This document shows, piece by piece, positions 24,401-34,000 of a DNA stretch of 64,000 bases. The DNA lies in assembly GCF_037975245.1 (NCBI RefSeq), contig NC_092576.1, positions 24,947,611 to 25,011,610 on the forward strand. Reading direction: 5' to 3'. Under the pieces are notes generated by a model. It was not told the DNA's origin, made no database searches, and worked only from the letters and a program-made list of their open reading frames with translations. The stretch is from Apostichopus japonicus. Taxonomy: Eukaryota > Echinodermata > Holothuroidea > Aspidochirotida > Stichopodidae. Position 1 is the stretch's first letter. Every line of letters starts with the position of its first letter. A program made the translations under genes and the position numbers.

Positions 24401-27400
24401 GTACTGTATGTTATACAGTTTTAAATTTTTCATTTGAATCTATGGTCTTACCAGAAGATTATAATATTTCTATGCATTTCCTGCAGTAAATCGTTTGGAT
24501 ACAAGTCAAGAAAGTCTAACATATTATGGTTAACCATTGTAAATTCCTAGTTGTTATGACTTATTTCATTCCCGTCTTCTACCTTAAATATCAAACCAAA
24601 GTTAATACAAAATGATAATTCAATATTAAATGGTTGCAATCACTGCCATCTTAAAGTACAGAAGAGTTAGCTATAACCATGACGTCATTAACCAAAAAGA
24701 CGACTAGAACACTTTCATGCCAAAGAAATTATAGAACAAAAGTTCTAACAACCAACTAAAGTATCTGCTACTATATGATTTTTTTCCGTCATATGAAAAC
24801 ACCCTATACTAAAATGTTCATGTTGCACATATCGACTTTTGTTGATAAATGTTTATAGTGAGATGAGACAAGGCTACGGTAAGTAACCAAATAACAGAAA
24901 TAACCATTGAACACATGGCTGTACTAGGGGGTGTGTGCTGGTGTGAAGCCCCCCCCCAATTGGTGTTCATATATATTAGTATGCATTGAACATATGGCTG
25001 TAGGTAGATGGGGTGTGCAGCTGTGCATCCCCCCACCCCCCCCCCTCCCCTTCCCATTCACCAATGCATTTGACAACATTTTGTACCAGTCAGCAAAATG
25101 AAGGAAAGAAAAAAAAGAGGGAATAAGAGAAGAAAGAATAAAGAAAGGAGAGAGAACAGAGAGGCAGTAGATACTAAGCAGGGGGTGGCCCGCCCCGGGT
25201 ACTAGTAAGGGGGTTGCCATACCACCGCCCCTCCCCCCTCAAAGAAAATTATAATAATCAACAAATCAAAAAATATATATATATTTATGTGGGATGCTAA
25301 AAGTGGCTAGCTTTAAACGAAAGGAGGACATTTTTCAATTTTTTGTTAATCATTGTTGTTGTTTATGTCAGTCTGAATTGTCTACTAAAATTAATATGAT
25401 GATCAAACAAAAGGAAAAGTTGAGAAACATTCACTGAAGAATAAGAAATCCTAAACATATAAGCAGTTCAACGCTTTGCCAAAAGCACCATTTTGCATCC
25501 AAGCCACCTAACATCTCAACAATTCTCCACTTATACCCCTACGTCAGTGTAGCATTCCCTGCACAAGGTGACAAGGGAAGGATCCGCCCGGGGCTCCAAC
25601 TATACTAAGTACGCCACTGAAGAGAAGGACGGAGAATGGAAAAGACAAAAGAAAGGGGCGTGGTGCAGGGGTGGGGAGGAGATTGGAATGGTTATGTAGA
25701 CAATTCCCTATTTCATTTAAAACTTATATGCAACTTATAGTATAGGTCGAAGTAAGCCCCATTTTAGCAGAGAAATAACGTAAACCTCAGCATTTATGTG
25801 AGCATTGACCCCAACTATGGGACTTTCAGGCTTCAGCGGACACCTGCCCACTGGGCCCTAATCCGTTGGACTCATGCTTCGTTTATCAACACATCCTGCC
25901 GGTATTTTCATCTTTAGTCGGCAAACATTGCAACCCCCACCCCCCTTCTGCCTCTATAATGATCTGGCATCGCACCTGATTGAATATCATTTTCCTTAAC
26001 AACTTGTATATGCTTTAATTACAGAAGTTGAATATTGGGGAAGAGCTGACGGATGCTGATTATGCAAATGAGGTAAAACACGGAATATTCGTCAGATTTG
26101 AAATTGTGTGTGAGAGGGGGGGGGTGGGGGAGGCATGTGTGTGGGCAGGCGTGTGTGTGGGCAGGGTGTAGAGATGAATGAGGCTCTGCAAGTTCCCACT
26201 GGTAATCGATAATTTTGGGTTTGATTGTTCAGGTTTTAGGTTTGTGTGTAACAAATGACATAGGCCTATTAAACGCAGTATTTCTGCATCATTGTCACTA
26301 AACAGCTAAACGTTATGTTTATACATATTTATTTGAATATCCGGCGTTGATTTAGGTTGCGACTTCATGTGCTGTTAAAGAAAATCAGTGCAACCCTTTA
26401 AATGTCTCACTTTTTACCTGAAGGAAATTTACACGAGAGTTAATCATGATACATTTTGGTTCCTTGCTTTAGCAAAAAGAACCTATGTAGTCAACTTTGT
26501 GTGTGTGTGTGGGAGGTGGGTGTAAGTTTGTGTGTGTCTGTGACACTTGCTTGAGTACACTGTAATTCAACAAAGAAAGTTGAACTTAACTTAAACTTGG
26601 TATTTAGATCCGCCATAGTGAGAAGGTGTGTCCAAGTGTTGTTGGTGCCTGTAAAGGTCACCAAAGGTCAGTTAGCGGCCAAAACCAAATTAATAAACAA
26701 AGCAATAACTCCCATTGACAGGGTCTGACATGGTTGATACTTTGGGACTAGTTGTGAATGGGGTAAGGGATCATTTCCAAACATAAACGTCATGTTTCAG
26801 CTATTAACATTCAGGACAGAGTGCATATCCCTCGTATATCGGACACCTGGTTCTCAACAGGTGCTCAAAAGGACCAAAGGTTGATTTGTGATATTTTTGA
26901 GAATAATAATGTGTGTTCATCCAAATAACAATTGTAGGACAGTTCTGCTCTCTTGTAAATATAGGCTTATAAGCAAGAAACCATAGTGCCCTTTGGGCTC
27001 TTGTTATATAACCTATACACAACATCTCCATTGTGTGGTCTCTAATGCTATATAGTTAAGCTCACACTATTAACGAATAATAATATCACATTATTTATTT
27101 TCCCAATATTTATATTTTATCTACTTTATTCTTTCGTTTTACTTAGGTCGAAGCCTTCCGGAATCACTACAGGTACAGTAGGCCTTTATCAACACTCACC
27201 AGGATTGGTCATAAACTAGACAGAACCCTCAGTCCCCACATTTATTAATAATGTTAAATTGAAATGAATTATAGTGCTGTTTATGTTCAACAAAATCGAC
27301 GATCCTTTTTTTGGAATGATTTAGCTTGCAAAAGTTTCAGACTCTTAATGTATCCATTCATTTTGTGTCCAGATTTAATTGTAATTAGACTATCATGTAA

Positions 27401-28095
27401 AATAATGAATCTGAGAACTGAAATGTTTAATTAATGATGTAAGCCATTCAAATGGTAAGCAAATATAGTTCATCATTAAAAGTAAATTTCAGAGAATCCC
27501 TGTTGTTATTCCACCAATCACTCATAATTCATCAACCTTCAAATTATTTAAAATACCTACTAGTGAAAATCACCATGAAAATCATGGGGATGTAAAAATA
27601 CAACATTCTGAGGATAGATTGCTGTCAGATGTACACTTAGGGACCACAGTGGAAATACGTCTGCTGGACAAACCATTCTGTGTTATTCCTACACCGTGTG
27701 GTTTTTTGTTGTATTTTGTAAGTTTGGTGTGAAGTAAATCAGATCAAATCAAAATCAGAAATAACATACACAGTACATTGAACAATCATCTCCTCCCCCC
27801 CTTCTCCATGAAAATATTTAAAAAAGGTTAACCCTAAACATTAAAGATGAGAACAAGCAAAGTATAGTTTCAATGGGTAGAGATCAATATAAGAGATTAT
27901 ATATGTTGATTTCATGTTCATGTTTTAAAATAAGAGGTTATCAGCCTGCATTGAAAAGTCATAATAAGCAACATGAATCACTTAGAACAGCTTTCAATAA
28001 TGATGTCATCATTTGACACATATGGTAACGTCTCTCTCTCCCTTTACTTTATCAACAGCGACGAAGACTGGCAACTGACATACAATGCCTCGTAA
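286..28095 (+). CDS. 3' part of a multi-exon LRR-protein gene (NLR-like C-terminal region), 10 exons
   Basis: Ten exons join to 945 nt in one open frame (314 residues plus TAA at 28093-28095). Every junction has AG/GT borders and matching phase, which is very unlikely by chance. The product has repeated LRR-like strands, for example LEKLEV, FKELWF and IKVLWP, spaced 28-30 residues. These are preceded by helix-like stretches (EEDVIGLLNY, KHEVNGILNY) and followed by Cys-Leu-Pro turns (CKLP, CLLP), as in ribonuclease-inhibitor-type LRRs. Exons 1-3 and 5-7 are two copies of the same cassette. Exon 4 is a linker and exons 8-10 form an acidic C-terminus. No signal peptide or membrane segment is present in the visible part. 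The first visible exon starts in phase 0 after an acceptor, so the gene continues upstream. Such LRRs commonly end NLR (NACHT-LRR) immune receptors, but the NACHT domain is not in the window, so NLR membership is inferred. A stand-alone LRR protein is possible. Confidence 0.8.
1287..1620. repeat. Relic of a GGCGTAGGA-type dispersed element in intron 1
   Basis: It starts with GGGCGTAGGAACCGGGGGG and a G-rich/C-rich stem (GGGGGGCTGGGGGG against CCAGCCCCCC). Inside it has two copies of a CACCAAATTGCATCT block (starting near 1433 and 1505). It is GC-rich in an AT-rich intron. The opening resembles the terminal repeat of the element at 9778-10263, but no matching other end is seen, so it is probably truncated. 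Confidence 0.5.
1901..1977 (+). CDS. LRR gene exon 2 (cassette exon B, first copy)
   Basis: The acceptor cttgttttacag ends at 1900 and the donor gtattt starts at 1978. The first base completes the Trp codon from exon 1. It then encodes FYNCKLPTSISPEM and on to RNIK, leaving one base over (phase 1). It matches exon 6 (FDYCLLPPTIT, ending in RNVD) in length, phase and sequence. The Cys-x-Leu-Pro turn follows an LxxLxF strand split between exons 1 and 2. Confidence 0.85.
2913..2968 (+). CDS. LRR gene exon 3 (cassette exon C, first copy)
   Basis: The polypyrimidine acceptor tttctctgcag ends at 2912 and the donor gttggt starts at 2969. The single G carried over makes Val, then LWPENASQLELQSGKWKQ, ending in phase 0. 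It corresponds to exon 7, which begins VFWYP and shares the Leu-x-Leu-Gln-x-x-x-x-Trp spacing. This copy is shorter (56 against 98 nt) and lacks the acidic tail seen in exon 7. Confidence 0.8.
3218..3253 (+). other. Potential G-quadruplex in intron 3
   Basis: Six runs of four to six G separated by single A or by ATA (3218-3222, 3226-3229, 3231-3235, 3237-3241, 3243-3246, 3248-3253). This satisfies the standard four-run, short-loop rule with spare runs. Formation in vivo is unknown. Confidence 0.6.
3575..3694 (+). CDS. LRR gene exon 4 (linker)
   Basis: The acceptor ttttattgcatag ends at 3574 and the donor gtaagg starts at 3695. It is exactly 40 codons in phase 0-0, from AEDIQTITELC to LLKKASRHD. 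Ser, Glu and Gln are rich in the middle (DNESSQESQKS), so this is probably a helical or flexible linker between the two LRR cassettes. Because it enters and leaves in phase 0, the A-B-C-linker block can be duplicated without breaking the frame. Confidence 0.8.
3695..6078. other. Intron 4, C-rich and G-poor on the + strand
   Basis: From about 4340 to 5990 the + strand has many runs of five or more C (near 4370, 4540, 4853-4867, 5346-5365, 5745) and few G runs, a marked strand asymmetry. No ORF with splice support. A decayed exon-A-like acceptor sits near 5623. Confidence 0.5.
6079..6284 (+). CDS. LRR gene exon 5 (cassette exon A, second copy)
   Basis: The acceptor actttccttcag ends at 6078 and the donor gtaagt starts at 6285. 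It encodes IPIVGVVLAESFNKVDED, then SGLSLPILTSIENMHI, then NGILNYVQHSQRFKTL. It leaves with AG of a split codon. It aligns with exon 1 along its length (FNKVDED to YSKVDKGD, SGLSLP to SGLCLP, ILNYVQHSQRFK to LLNYGVQSRIFK). Confidence 0.88.
7205..7760 (+). repeat. ~120-bp tandem repeat, five units, intron 5
   Basis: Units share CATCCACT-CCCGGCACACGC, then CACTGTTCCATTTCTCCTAT, TTTTCATCAGGCTAAT and a C-rich joint. Copies start near 7211, 7331, 7452, 7563 and 7680. The third lacks part of the middle and the last is diverged at its end. A more diverged copy may lie at 6900-7200. No coding function seen. Confidence 0.8.
9143..9216 (+). CDS. LRR gene exon 6 (cassette exon B, second copy)
   Basis: The acceptor ttttttcttcttcag ends at 9142 and the donor gtacag starts at 9217. 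The first base completes AG|T (Ser), then FDYCLLPPTITSSSLANLK and RNVD, leaving one G. Length (74 nt), phases and the C-x-L-P motif match exon 2, although 2.9 kb of intron separates it from exon 5. Confidence 0.85.
9778..10263. mobile_element. Non-autonomous DNA transposon (MITE) with exact 8-bp target duplication
   Basis: The ends are inverted copies: CATAGGCGTAGGAGGC at 9778 and, on the other strand from 10263, CATAGGCGTAGGAGCC. Both flanks carry CCTTACAT (9770-9777 and 10264-10271). Inside is an ~82-bp direct duplication (TTTTTTGGTGAAAATTCGGG and on, near 9826 and 9907) and a G/C-rich stem near the left end. An 8-bp duplication suits hAT-type or P-type transposases. No transposase is encoded, so it was moved in trans. 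Confidence 0.85.
10272..11870. other. Intron 6 stretch without recognised features
   Basis: AT-rich sequence with no splice-supported frame, repeat or RNA gene that I can identify. Confidence 0.4.
11876..12180 (+). repeat. Degenerate 13-15-bp minisatellite (CCCGGACAAnTACCC)
   Basis: About twenty imperfect units of the form CCC(C)GGACAA-C/A-TACC follow one another. Frames through it look like PPDNYPPDKYP peptides, but these simply translate the repeat. It is mirrored by 13767-14000 on the other strand. Confidence 0.75.
13006..13290 (+). mobile_element. tRNA-derived SINE
   Basis: It has a tRNA-like head with an A-box (TGGCCGAGTGG, 13014-13024) and a B-box (GGTTCGATTCC, 13062-13072). A body block TGTGTCCTTGGGCAAG (from about 13090) follows, which recurs in the SINE at 38155. 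The tail AAAGCGCTTTGAG...AAAGCGCTATACAAA (13218-13260) is like the 3' ends of L2-type LINEs, followed by a short A/C/T repeat. Known SINEs of this design are transcribed by RNA polymerase III and moved by a partner LINE. Confidence 0.85.
13767..14000 (-). repeat. Degenerate minisatellite, inverted partner of 11876-12180
   Basis: Units read GTCCGGGGGTAaTT on the + strand, the reverse complement of the units at 11876-12180. About sixteen imperfect copies. The two blocks face each other across ~1.6 kb that includes the SINE. Confidence 0.75.
15207..15380. repeat. Dispersed GCGCGTATCCAGG-type repeat, copy 1
   Basis: Begins CAGGCGCGTATCCAGG, then CCCGGGGGGCGCG, CTAAGCGGAGCGCCACCA, TTGGCGCGGAGCGTACAAG and AGATCACCGGAAATGG. 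The same order of blocks occurs at 16388-16563. GC-rich compared with its surroundings; no frame of its own. Confidence 0.65.
15874..16288. mobile_element. Second copy of the CATAGG-type MITE family, diverged
   Basis: The left end CATAGGTGTAGGCGGGG and the right end (other strand) CATAGGGACCC resemble the ends of 9778-10263. The right third (GCGCGCGGAGCGCGCGAAAA, then TATTTTTCGGGCAAGT and CAGCCCCC) also matches that element near 10160-10235. Flanks ACTACACA (15866-15873) and ATTAGACA (16289-16296) agree at 6 of 8 positions, as expected for an old target duplication. Confidence 0.65.
16388..16563. repeat. Dispersed GCGCGTA-type repeat, copy 2
   Basis: Same block order as 15207-15380: CAGGCGCGTAGCG, a G run, CTAAGCGTAGCGCCACCA, TTGGCGCGAAGCGTACAAG, AGATCGCTGGAAATG. 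It ends with TTGCATCTAAG, a motif seen in several repeats of this window. Confidence 0.6.
16866..17152 (+). mobile_element. Dispersed element with polypyrimidine core, copy 1
   Basis: Starts GTCACTGGCTACCC, then GGGATCAGC-CTGTAATGATGTCACT. A ~130-nt CT-rich tract (about 16970-17105) follows, and it ends CCCCTGGATACGCACCTG. The reverse complement of the same structure is present at 55045-55278. ORFs rich in Ser, Phe and Pro (or Lys, Glu and Arg on the other strand) here are translations of the tract. Confidence 0.7.
17683..19487. mobile_element. Inner hAT-type element (1.8 kb) with exact 8-bp target duplication
   Basis: The left end TAGTGTTCAAACGATTA and the right end (other strand) TAGTGTTCAAACGATTA are perfect inverted copies of 17 bp. 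Next to them are AATCGG-rich subterminal repeats. GTTATTAT flanks both sides (17675-17682 and 19488-19495). No transposase frame is present. The ends are close to those of the outer element, so both were probably mobilised by the same transposase family. Confidence 0.9.
19571..19622 (+). repeat. GT/GTAT microsatellite
   Basis: Alternating GTGTGT and GTATGTAT units near the left end of the GGTCA element. The short copy has a GT run at the same place. Confidence 0.9.
19888..22880 (+). repeat. ~399-bp tandem satellite with dimeric higher-order units and AGGTCA direct repeats
   Basis: The landmark AGGTCACCAAAGGTCAATTAATG recurs near 19888, 20547, 20842, 21240, 21638, 22038, 22437 and, diverged, 22837. 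From 20842 on the period is close to 399. Units at 21121-21918 and 21919-22716 are near-identical 798-bp dimers made of two different subtypes (AACAGGTTGTCCG and AACAAATTGTCTG). Most units also have TGACCT-5 bp-TGACCT-4 bp-TGACCT, for example 20014-20040. Confidence 0.85.
23894..23991 (+). CDS. LRR gene exon 7 (cassette exon C, second copy)
   Basis: The acceptor cattttacag ends at 23893 and the donor gtaagt starts at 23992. It reads V-FWYPYEDKERNYRLDLQTSRW, then LLDEDPESFFP, ending in phase 0. The first part matches exon 3. The acidic tail is extra. A 14.7-kb intron full of mobile elements lies before it, yet frame and cassette order are kept. Confidence 0.82.
24900..25260. repeat. G/C-run-rich repeat block in intron 7
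   Basis: Two neighbouring copies of TGAACA-C/T-ATGGCTGTA followed by GGGGTGTG and a C run (24908-24957 and 24987-25045). Then comes a purine tract and GGGGTTGCCATACCACCGCCCC. Probably transposon relics. Another relic with TTGCATCCAAG, ending GTACGCCACTG, lies at 25490-25620. Confidence 0.4.
26025..26072 (+). CDS. LRR gene exon 8
   Basis: The acceptor ttaattacag ends at 26024 and the donor gtaaaa starts at 26073. Sixteen codons in phase 0-0: KLNIGEELTDADYANE. It is acidic, with no recognised motif. Its assignment rests on borders and frame continuity between exons 7 and 9. Confidence 0.65.
26454..27006 (+). mobile_element. GGTTCCTTGCTT-ended element, short copy, intron 8
   Basis: Left end TTTTGGTTCCTTGCTTTAGC with the same hairpin as 19529-19554; right end AAGCAAGAAACC (26971-26982) then ATAGTGCCCTTTGGGCTCTTG. 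It contains one AAAGGTCACCAAAGGTCAG block and no array. At ~550 bp it is closer to the unexpanded form of the element at 19525-23410. Confidence 0.8.
27147..27172 (+). CDS. LRR gene exon 9 (26-nt micro-exon)
   Basis: The acceptor gttttacttag ends at 27146 and the donor gtacag starts at 27173. It encodes VEAFRNHY plus two bases of a split Ser codon. A 26-nt exon is easy to over-call, but it links exon 8 to the terminal exon in frame. Confidence 0.55.
28059..28095 (+). CDS. LRR gene terminal exon and stop
   Basis: The acceptor ctttatcaacag ends at 28058 after a CT-rich tract. The split Ser is followed by DEDWQLTYNAS and TAA at 28093-28095. This acidic ending is the C-terminus of the predicted protein. 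I see no convincing nearby polyadenylation signal; AATAAA-like sequence appears only near 31150, so the 3' UTR end is unknown. Confidence 0.6.
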
Positions 28096-31000
28096 GATCA
28101 TAAGCCGAAGTAGCCGACAGCGTCTCTGCTCCGCGTTGATTGTCGAGTTGAACAAAACGCAAATTTCTCCTGGACATGAATCTCAAAGAGAGTTATCTTT
28201 CCTTCGAGTATGGCCATTCTTAGCATCTTCAAGTTCTCGAGAGAGTTAGCGGTGCAGTCTTAGCAAGGTTGTATTTTGGACCCTCGTAATGGTTAGTTCT
28301 ACGAGTCTCAAAGTAGCTAGACATAATAAGAACTGTTTGCTCGTGAACATGACGTCAGATATATTCTGTAGATAAATCTGCGTTACAGTAAAACAATGAA
28401 AGACGTCAAAACTATGAATATTGTAATGGAAACTTGCTTCACGATACCCAGAGGGGATAAAAGTCCCTAATGGAATTTCGATATATTTTTTTGTAATGTA
28501 TGTATTTTGGATCCTCCTGCAAGCAGGAACTCGCGAAAAAGCCTCATTGGCTTATCAAAGCTGACCGAAGTCAGTCTTTTACATTCATATTTAAAATCCA
28601 AATTAGGATTTTTTAATTGTCAACAACTCTGTAACTGGACGACATACATTAATCTTGGAGTGACTCGTGCTCGTAAACTCGTGCTCGTGACTCGTATCTC
28701 GCTCGTAAACATAACCTGACACTTTGTGCAGGACTATATGGCCTTAATGCTTCCGATTTCATTTGATTCCATAGTAAGTTGATTGAAAAAGATAACATAA
28801 GGAACAGTCTATTGGTAAAAACTGCAGATAGATCCTTGAATAATTTTACCTGTAGATATATGTATACTTAATATAAGATACATAAACTGTAAACAATTAA
28901 TTGCAATTTAATAACGGTTGAATTTTAATTATTATTGTTTATGTGGTGAATGTAGTCAGTACTCTGAAATCATCTTCGTATACACATTTTTCCAAAATGT
29001 ATCTTCTTTTGGTGTATGTGAGTTGTTATCTATCTAAAGTTATCAGAAGAATATAACAATGAATGCCAACAGCCAAGTTGACTCGAAAATCAACATCTTT
29101 GTATTAGAGGAATACTATTTTAATGTTTTCAATAGTGTTACATATAGTAAATGGAAAGGTAACAGTATAAATAAGTTGAAATTTTACTGCATTTTCGAGT
29201 ATTTGTTATTAGTTTACGAGTAAAGTGTTACCACCTGTACCAAACAAAGGGAAAAAAGGAGAAAAAGTATAAAAACATGGTGATTATAAATTACATAGTC
29301 AAGGTGTGCGCATAGGCACTTAAAAGAATAGCAGAACGATATTTTGCTTACAAATGATGGATTATGATTTTTTTACGGTAACTTTAAATTAATCAATCTT
29401 TACTGCAACTTATCCACCTTTTATAAGAGTCATTTAGCTATCAATATTCATGTGCTTTATGCACAATTTAGTTTTAGTCGTATGTAAGGTTTAAATTACT
29501 CTCTTTCCTAAACATGGTAGAAGGTCAAATAATTGCCATTATTTATACAGCTTTAAGGAGAATATGTCGTACCATCTGTCCTTTAGCATTGTAATTACGT
29601 CATCTATCGTGGCATTACTCGATATTTTGGAATGTGTTTGAAACTTACAGAGAGAGATATAGAGAAAGAAGGTACGCTTACTTTTGGAACCTTTAGTAAC
29701 ATTAGAACTTTAAAGAAATTTCATGATCTTCAATTGTTCAGATGACTTGATAATGTTAATGAAAGATATCAAGATCTAAAGAAATTGTGTTTTGTACATA
29801 GCTTCCCAATCGGCAATTTTATTGTGTAAATTAATATTTGGGAATAATATCGAATGTCAGAGGTGAAACTTTTAGTAATATGAACATGTTGTAATTCCAC
29901 ATCAGCGGTGATGTCCTTTCAAAGGAATGACATATTTGGAAATATCAGTGCTGACGTTATTTTTTTTATCTCTATACATTACATGTATAGAGATATTGTA
30001 ACAGTAAGTGGGACTCTCTCTTCTCGTAAACATTTTTCAGCGTCTTCATATAAATTTCTTTTCCCTGGAATTTTCAGAGCAAGCATATATCATGTAGGCC
30101 AACAAAAGTTACTATTTTTTATTCGACAATTTTATCTCATTCTATGACTTTTTCACCGATTTATGTCCAAATCGGGCCAATTTGGACTGAAATACAGTTG
30201 TAACAACCCTGTTTTGCACACGCTCCAAAACTTATGTTTTATGAAAGAGAATAGAATAGAATTGTCTTTCAACAGTGGTATCGTCTAAGATAGGGTCCTA
30301 TGTATTATATATTTTATTAACATTTTAAACTTTCATTTGTTGTTTACAGGTAGGTATTAATAAGAATTTTACTAGCTGTATATGACATTCTATGGCTTTT
30401 ATTTGCTTTATTTGATGTTTAAATGATTTTTTCTTTCTTAAAACAACACTGAGCTGCCGCCCCTACTTTTAGTAAAAAGGTCCGTTTTTGATGATTAAGC
30501 CCCGCCCCCAAGTCTGTTTTTTAGCAGATTGGCTATGACTCATGGCAGCTACATGTTAGATATACGAAAATGGCTACCCTCACGACCAATTTTCTGTACT
30601 GTAGTTAGGTACGCCAGGTGTAGTCTATTGCATTCTAATTACATATACACATTCTGTACTGCTGAATTCTACGTAGTGCATTTAATTTATATTAGGCCTT
30701 CGTTTTTGTAACATCCATTTAAGGATAGTACTGGTGTTCAGGTAGCTTTTCAGAGCAAGGACCATGATAAGTTTGTTTGATTGCCCTTCGTGTATTTGTG
30801 TAATTACGTATACACATTCTTGTATTTCTGAAGGCTACTTACTGTAGGCCTAGTGCATTTAAAAAAATAGGCCTAGGCCCCCTAGGCCTATTAGGCTTTC
30901 AGTGATAGCCACATTAGCATTGTACTGGTGTTCAGACAGCTTTCCTAGGAAGGACCAGGGTAAGTTTGTTTGATGGGTACGTATAAAAGAGGAGCCGGCC

Positions 31001-34000
31001 ATAGCATCACAACTTTTATAAGACTATACAAATTGTATAAGGTTATGTTTTATTTATAAGGATATAAGATGTATAAGGTTATAAGAAGTATGTTTAGCTT
31101 TCTTTTGAACCTGTAATGTGTGACATCAAATGTACAAAGAATTAAAATAAAATAACAAAATGGAGAGGAACTGAGGTGGCTATTATGGGAGGAGGAGGCC
31201 ACCCATCACTTGCATATAAAAACTTGTAATCTTCTTTTACATTATTTTTTCCAAGTCATAAATCCATGAAATCTTCATGTCAGAAAAATTGAGATGGAAA
31301 AACGTGGGTTGTTTTGATATCTATAAGTGGACACAGTTTTGATGGTATTCACCACTACAGTCTACAGTAACATACAGTAGGTCAACAGGACTAGCTCTCA
31401 AGGCAGGCATCAAGAATATGGTCGAGTTGTTCGCCTCTTCTAATTTGGCCGTTGTCATTGACGTCAAACTATATGACCAAAAAGTCCAACAGAGACTGAC
31501 CCAAGATGAAGGATACCACATAAAAAACAAGTTCTTAAATATTCTATGACATTACTAAACCTTGCAACGTCGTTCTTTCGACTAACAGGCAATGAGCGCT
31601 AAAGGCAAGACTAGCAGGATAAAGTGTAACCTGCAGAGACTATTCGTGGCAAAGTAGCAAAAATGCAAGCTATATATTTGTTGTACCATGATTGATATTG
31701 ATAATTGTAGAGACAGAGCAAAGATTTGAAATTAGGAATCAAAATTAAAACTTCCAGTATTGAGATACTGCGTCATTGATGCTCTTGTTATAATGACGCG
31801 CATTTCATTATTCATAACAATGGCTTAAGAAGTCATGATGCTGTATATAGCTTTGTTTTTTAAAACATTTTCCTAATTTGGCGCATCTCAATAATGTTGT
31901 AATATGTTGTAAGTCATTAATAACTATTACAATGAGTAAATTGTATCGAATGTTGCAGTGAACTCAATAATATACTCGCTAGAGCTACGTATTGAATTAT
32001 TATTTTCTTATAGCAAAGTAGTTAATATTTTGATTGTTTAAGTGGACATGATAATCCTTCATGTAAAAGCTGCATTTTACATTTCATACTAACTTTAATA
32101 CAAACTGGTTGTTAAGTATGATACCATTCAAGCGATAGTCCTGAGTGTCTGAAGAACATTGCTAAAACATGATTGCAGAATGTCTTAAACTTTGGATCAA
32201 GACTACACCTACCAACATGTGCCACTTTCGTCCTCCCAAATTTGGGGTCGCAATGAAGCCAATACAAGGCAACATGAAGCCATTCTTATTTCATAAATCT
32301 TTAAAGGCGAACTGCTCAGAGTGGTAGAAACCTTTCGTAAAATGCACCTTTCATGAAAATGTAGTATACTCTGACCCGTTGCCAGGCATTTTGAGTTAAA
32401 GTGTCACCAAACCATTTAAGGAGGAGCACAATACTCATGTCCTGTAACTAGTGAAGTAGTTGTACACATGATGGTAACAGAGGGGAGAGAACTGGGGTGT
32501 ACATTCCTGTACCCCGGCCTCGCTACCTGCCAGAATATACTTAGTAACTTAATCAGGTAAACTTATGTTGTCAATATTTCCAAATTATGTATTATATCTT
32601 GTTTTGCGCATTAAAACTCAGTCTGTTTTAAAATACATTAAAATGATTTAAACATATCGAACTGTATCGTGTACTTGATATTTTTCGTTTGTATGTTTTT
32701 TCTATGATGAACTAAAACTATTTAATGACTTAGTGTCACTATTGCTACTAGACTATGTTCGAAATAATCCAGATGTGTTTGATACTATAATTTCTGTAAA
32801 TATAGACTCTGTGACAATATGGTTGCAATGGCAGATATTACTCAGGCTAAATATATATTCACACAGTTTATACGGGACGTATTCAATCACATTTGCAAAT
32901 AACGTCCTAGCATTTCGATAATACAGTCTACCAGCACTACGAAGAATATTGCTACAATGTGAATATATGTTGACGTAGTTTCATAGTCGATCTTTAAACA
33001 CAAGCAATGGTGTTGACAAAGTGAAACGGGTGTTATGGAGAAGTTATTTCCTTGGCCGAGCTAATTTATTCTTCATTATTTGATCTGAACTATAAACCAC
33101 TACATGACCAGCTGATTGTACAGATTACAGTTTGCTGGAAGCACAGCCTGGTTATGGTTTGCTCTCTAGAAGGGTGTTTGAGGGGCAGGCGTGGGTCAGG
33201 GAGGGGCGAGGGGTGGGTGAATGGTGTACACTCCAAACCCGTCTCAAATTTACACATATTTAACAGTTGCTATTACTTATTAGGACAACCGCGCGCTTAG
33301 ACTCATATATTTATAACCCTTATTTATATTCTATAAATATGTCACAAAATGCATAATTAAGCGTCATTTTTTTTTTCTTAAAAGAACCCCGGGAATCCGC
33401 TACATGGGCCCGATCCCACATCTAACCCCTCCCTTAACAAAATTGTGGTCTCGAGTTAAATTTCTCGGCGAATAAATGAATTATGAATTTTATTCTTCAC
33501 ATGTTACCGAAAAGAAACCGATATATTGGTTTAATATAAGACTTATCAGTTTTAGTTTTACCAAATACTATAGTTGATTTACTATAAAAGTGTAATGGTA
33601 ATTACCGTGGAATGAATGGTGAGAGGGAATCATGACCGAATAAATAAAGCAAATGGCAACAACTAATCAGGAATAAAAAATCTCAAGTGACAAAACGTTC
33701 GATATGTCTGACTTATTATGCTCTGAAGCTTAAAGAAATGGTTTCATTTTAAGGACTCATTCTCTGGCATTCACTGATCAAGTAACAAACATGTGACAGA
33801 ATGACAGATATCACTTACCGGGTTTCATTATACCATTAACTTATTTAATGAAGTCAGCGATCTCCAACACAATGGAACTTGTCAAACATAATATTTAGTC
33901 CGCTTTTAGTCTGTCAGTATAACATGTATATCGCGTGAGCTCATTTAGTGTGAAATGGGTTCATCTGACGAAACCATGCATATGCTAATTATCGCAAACT

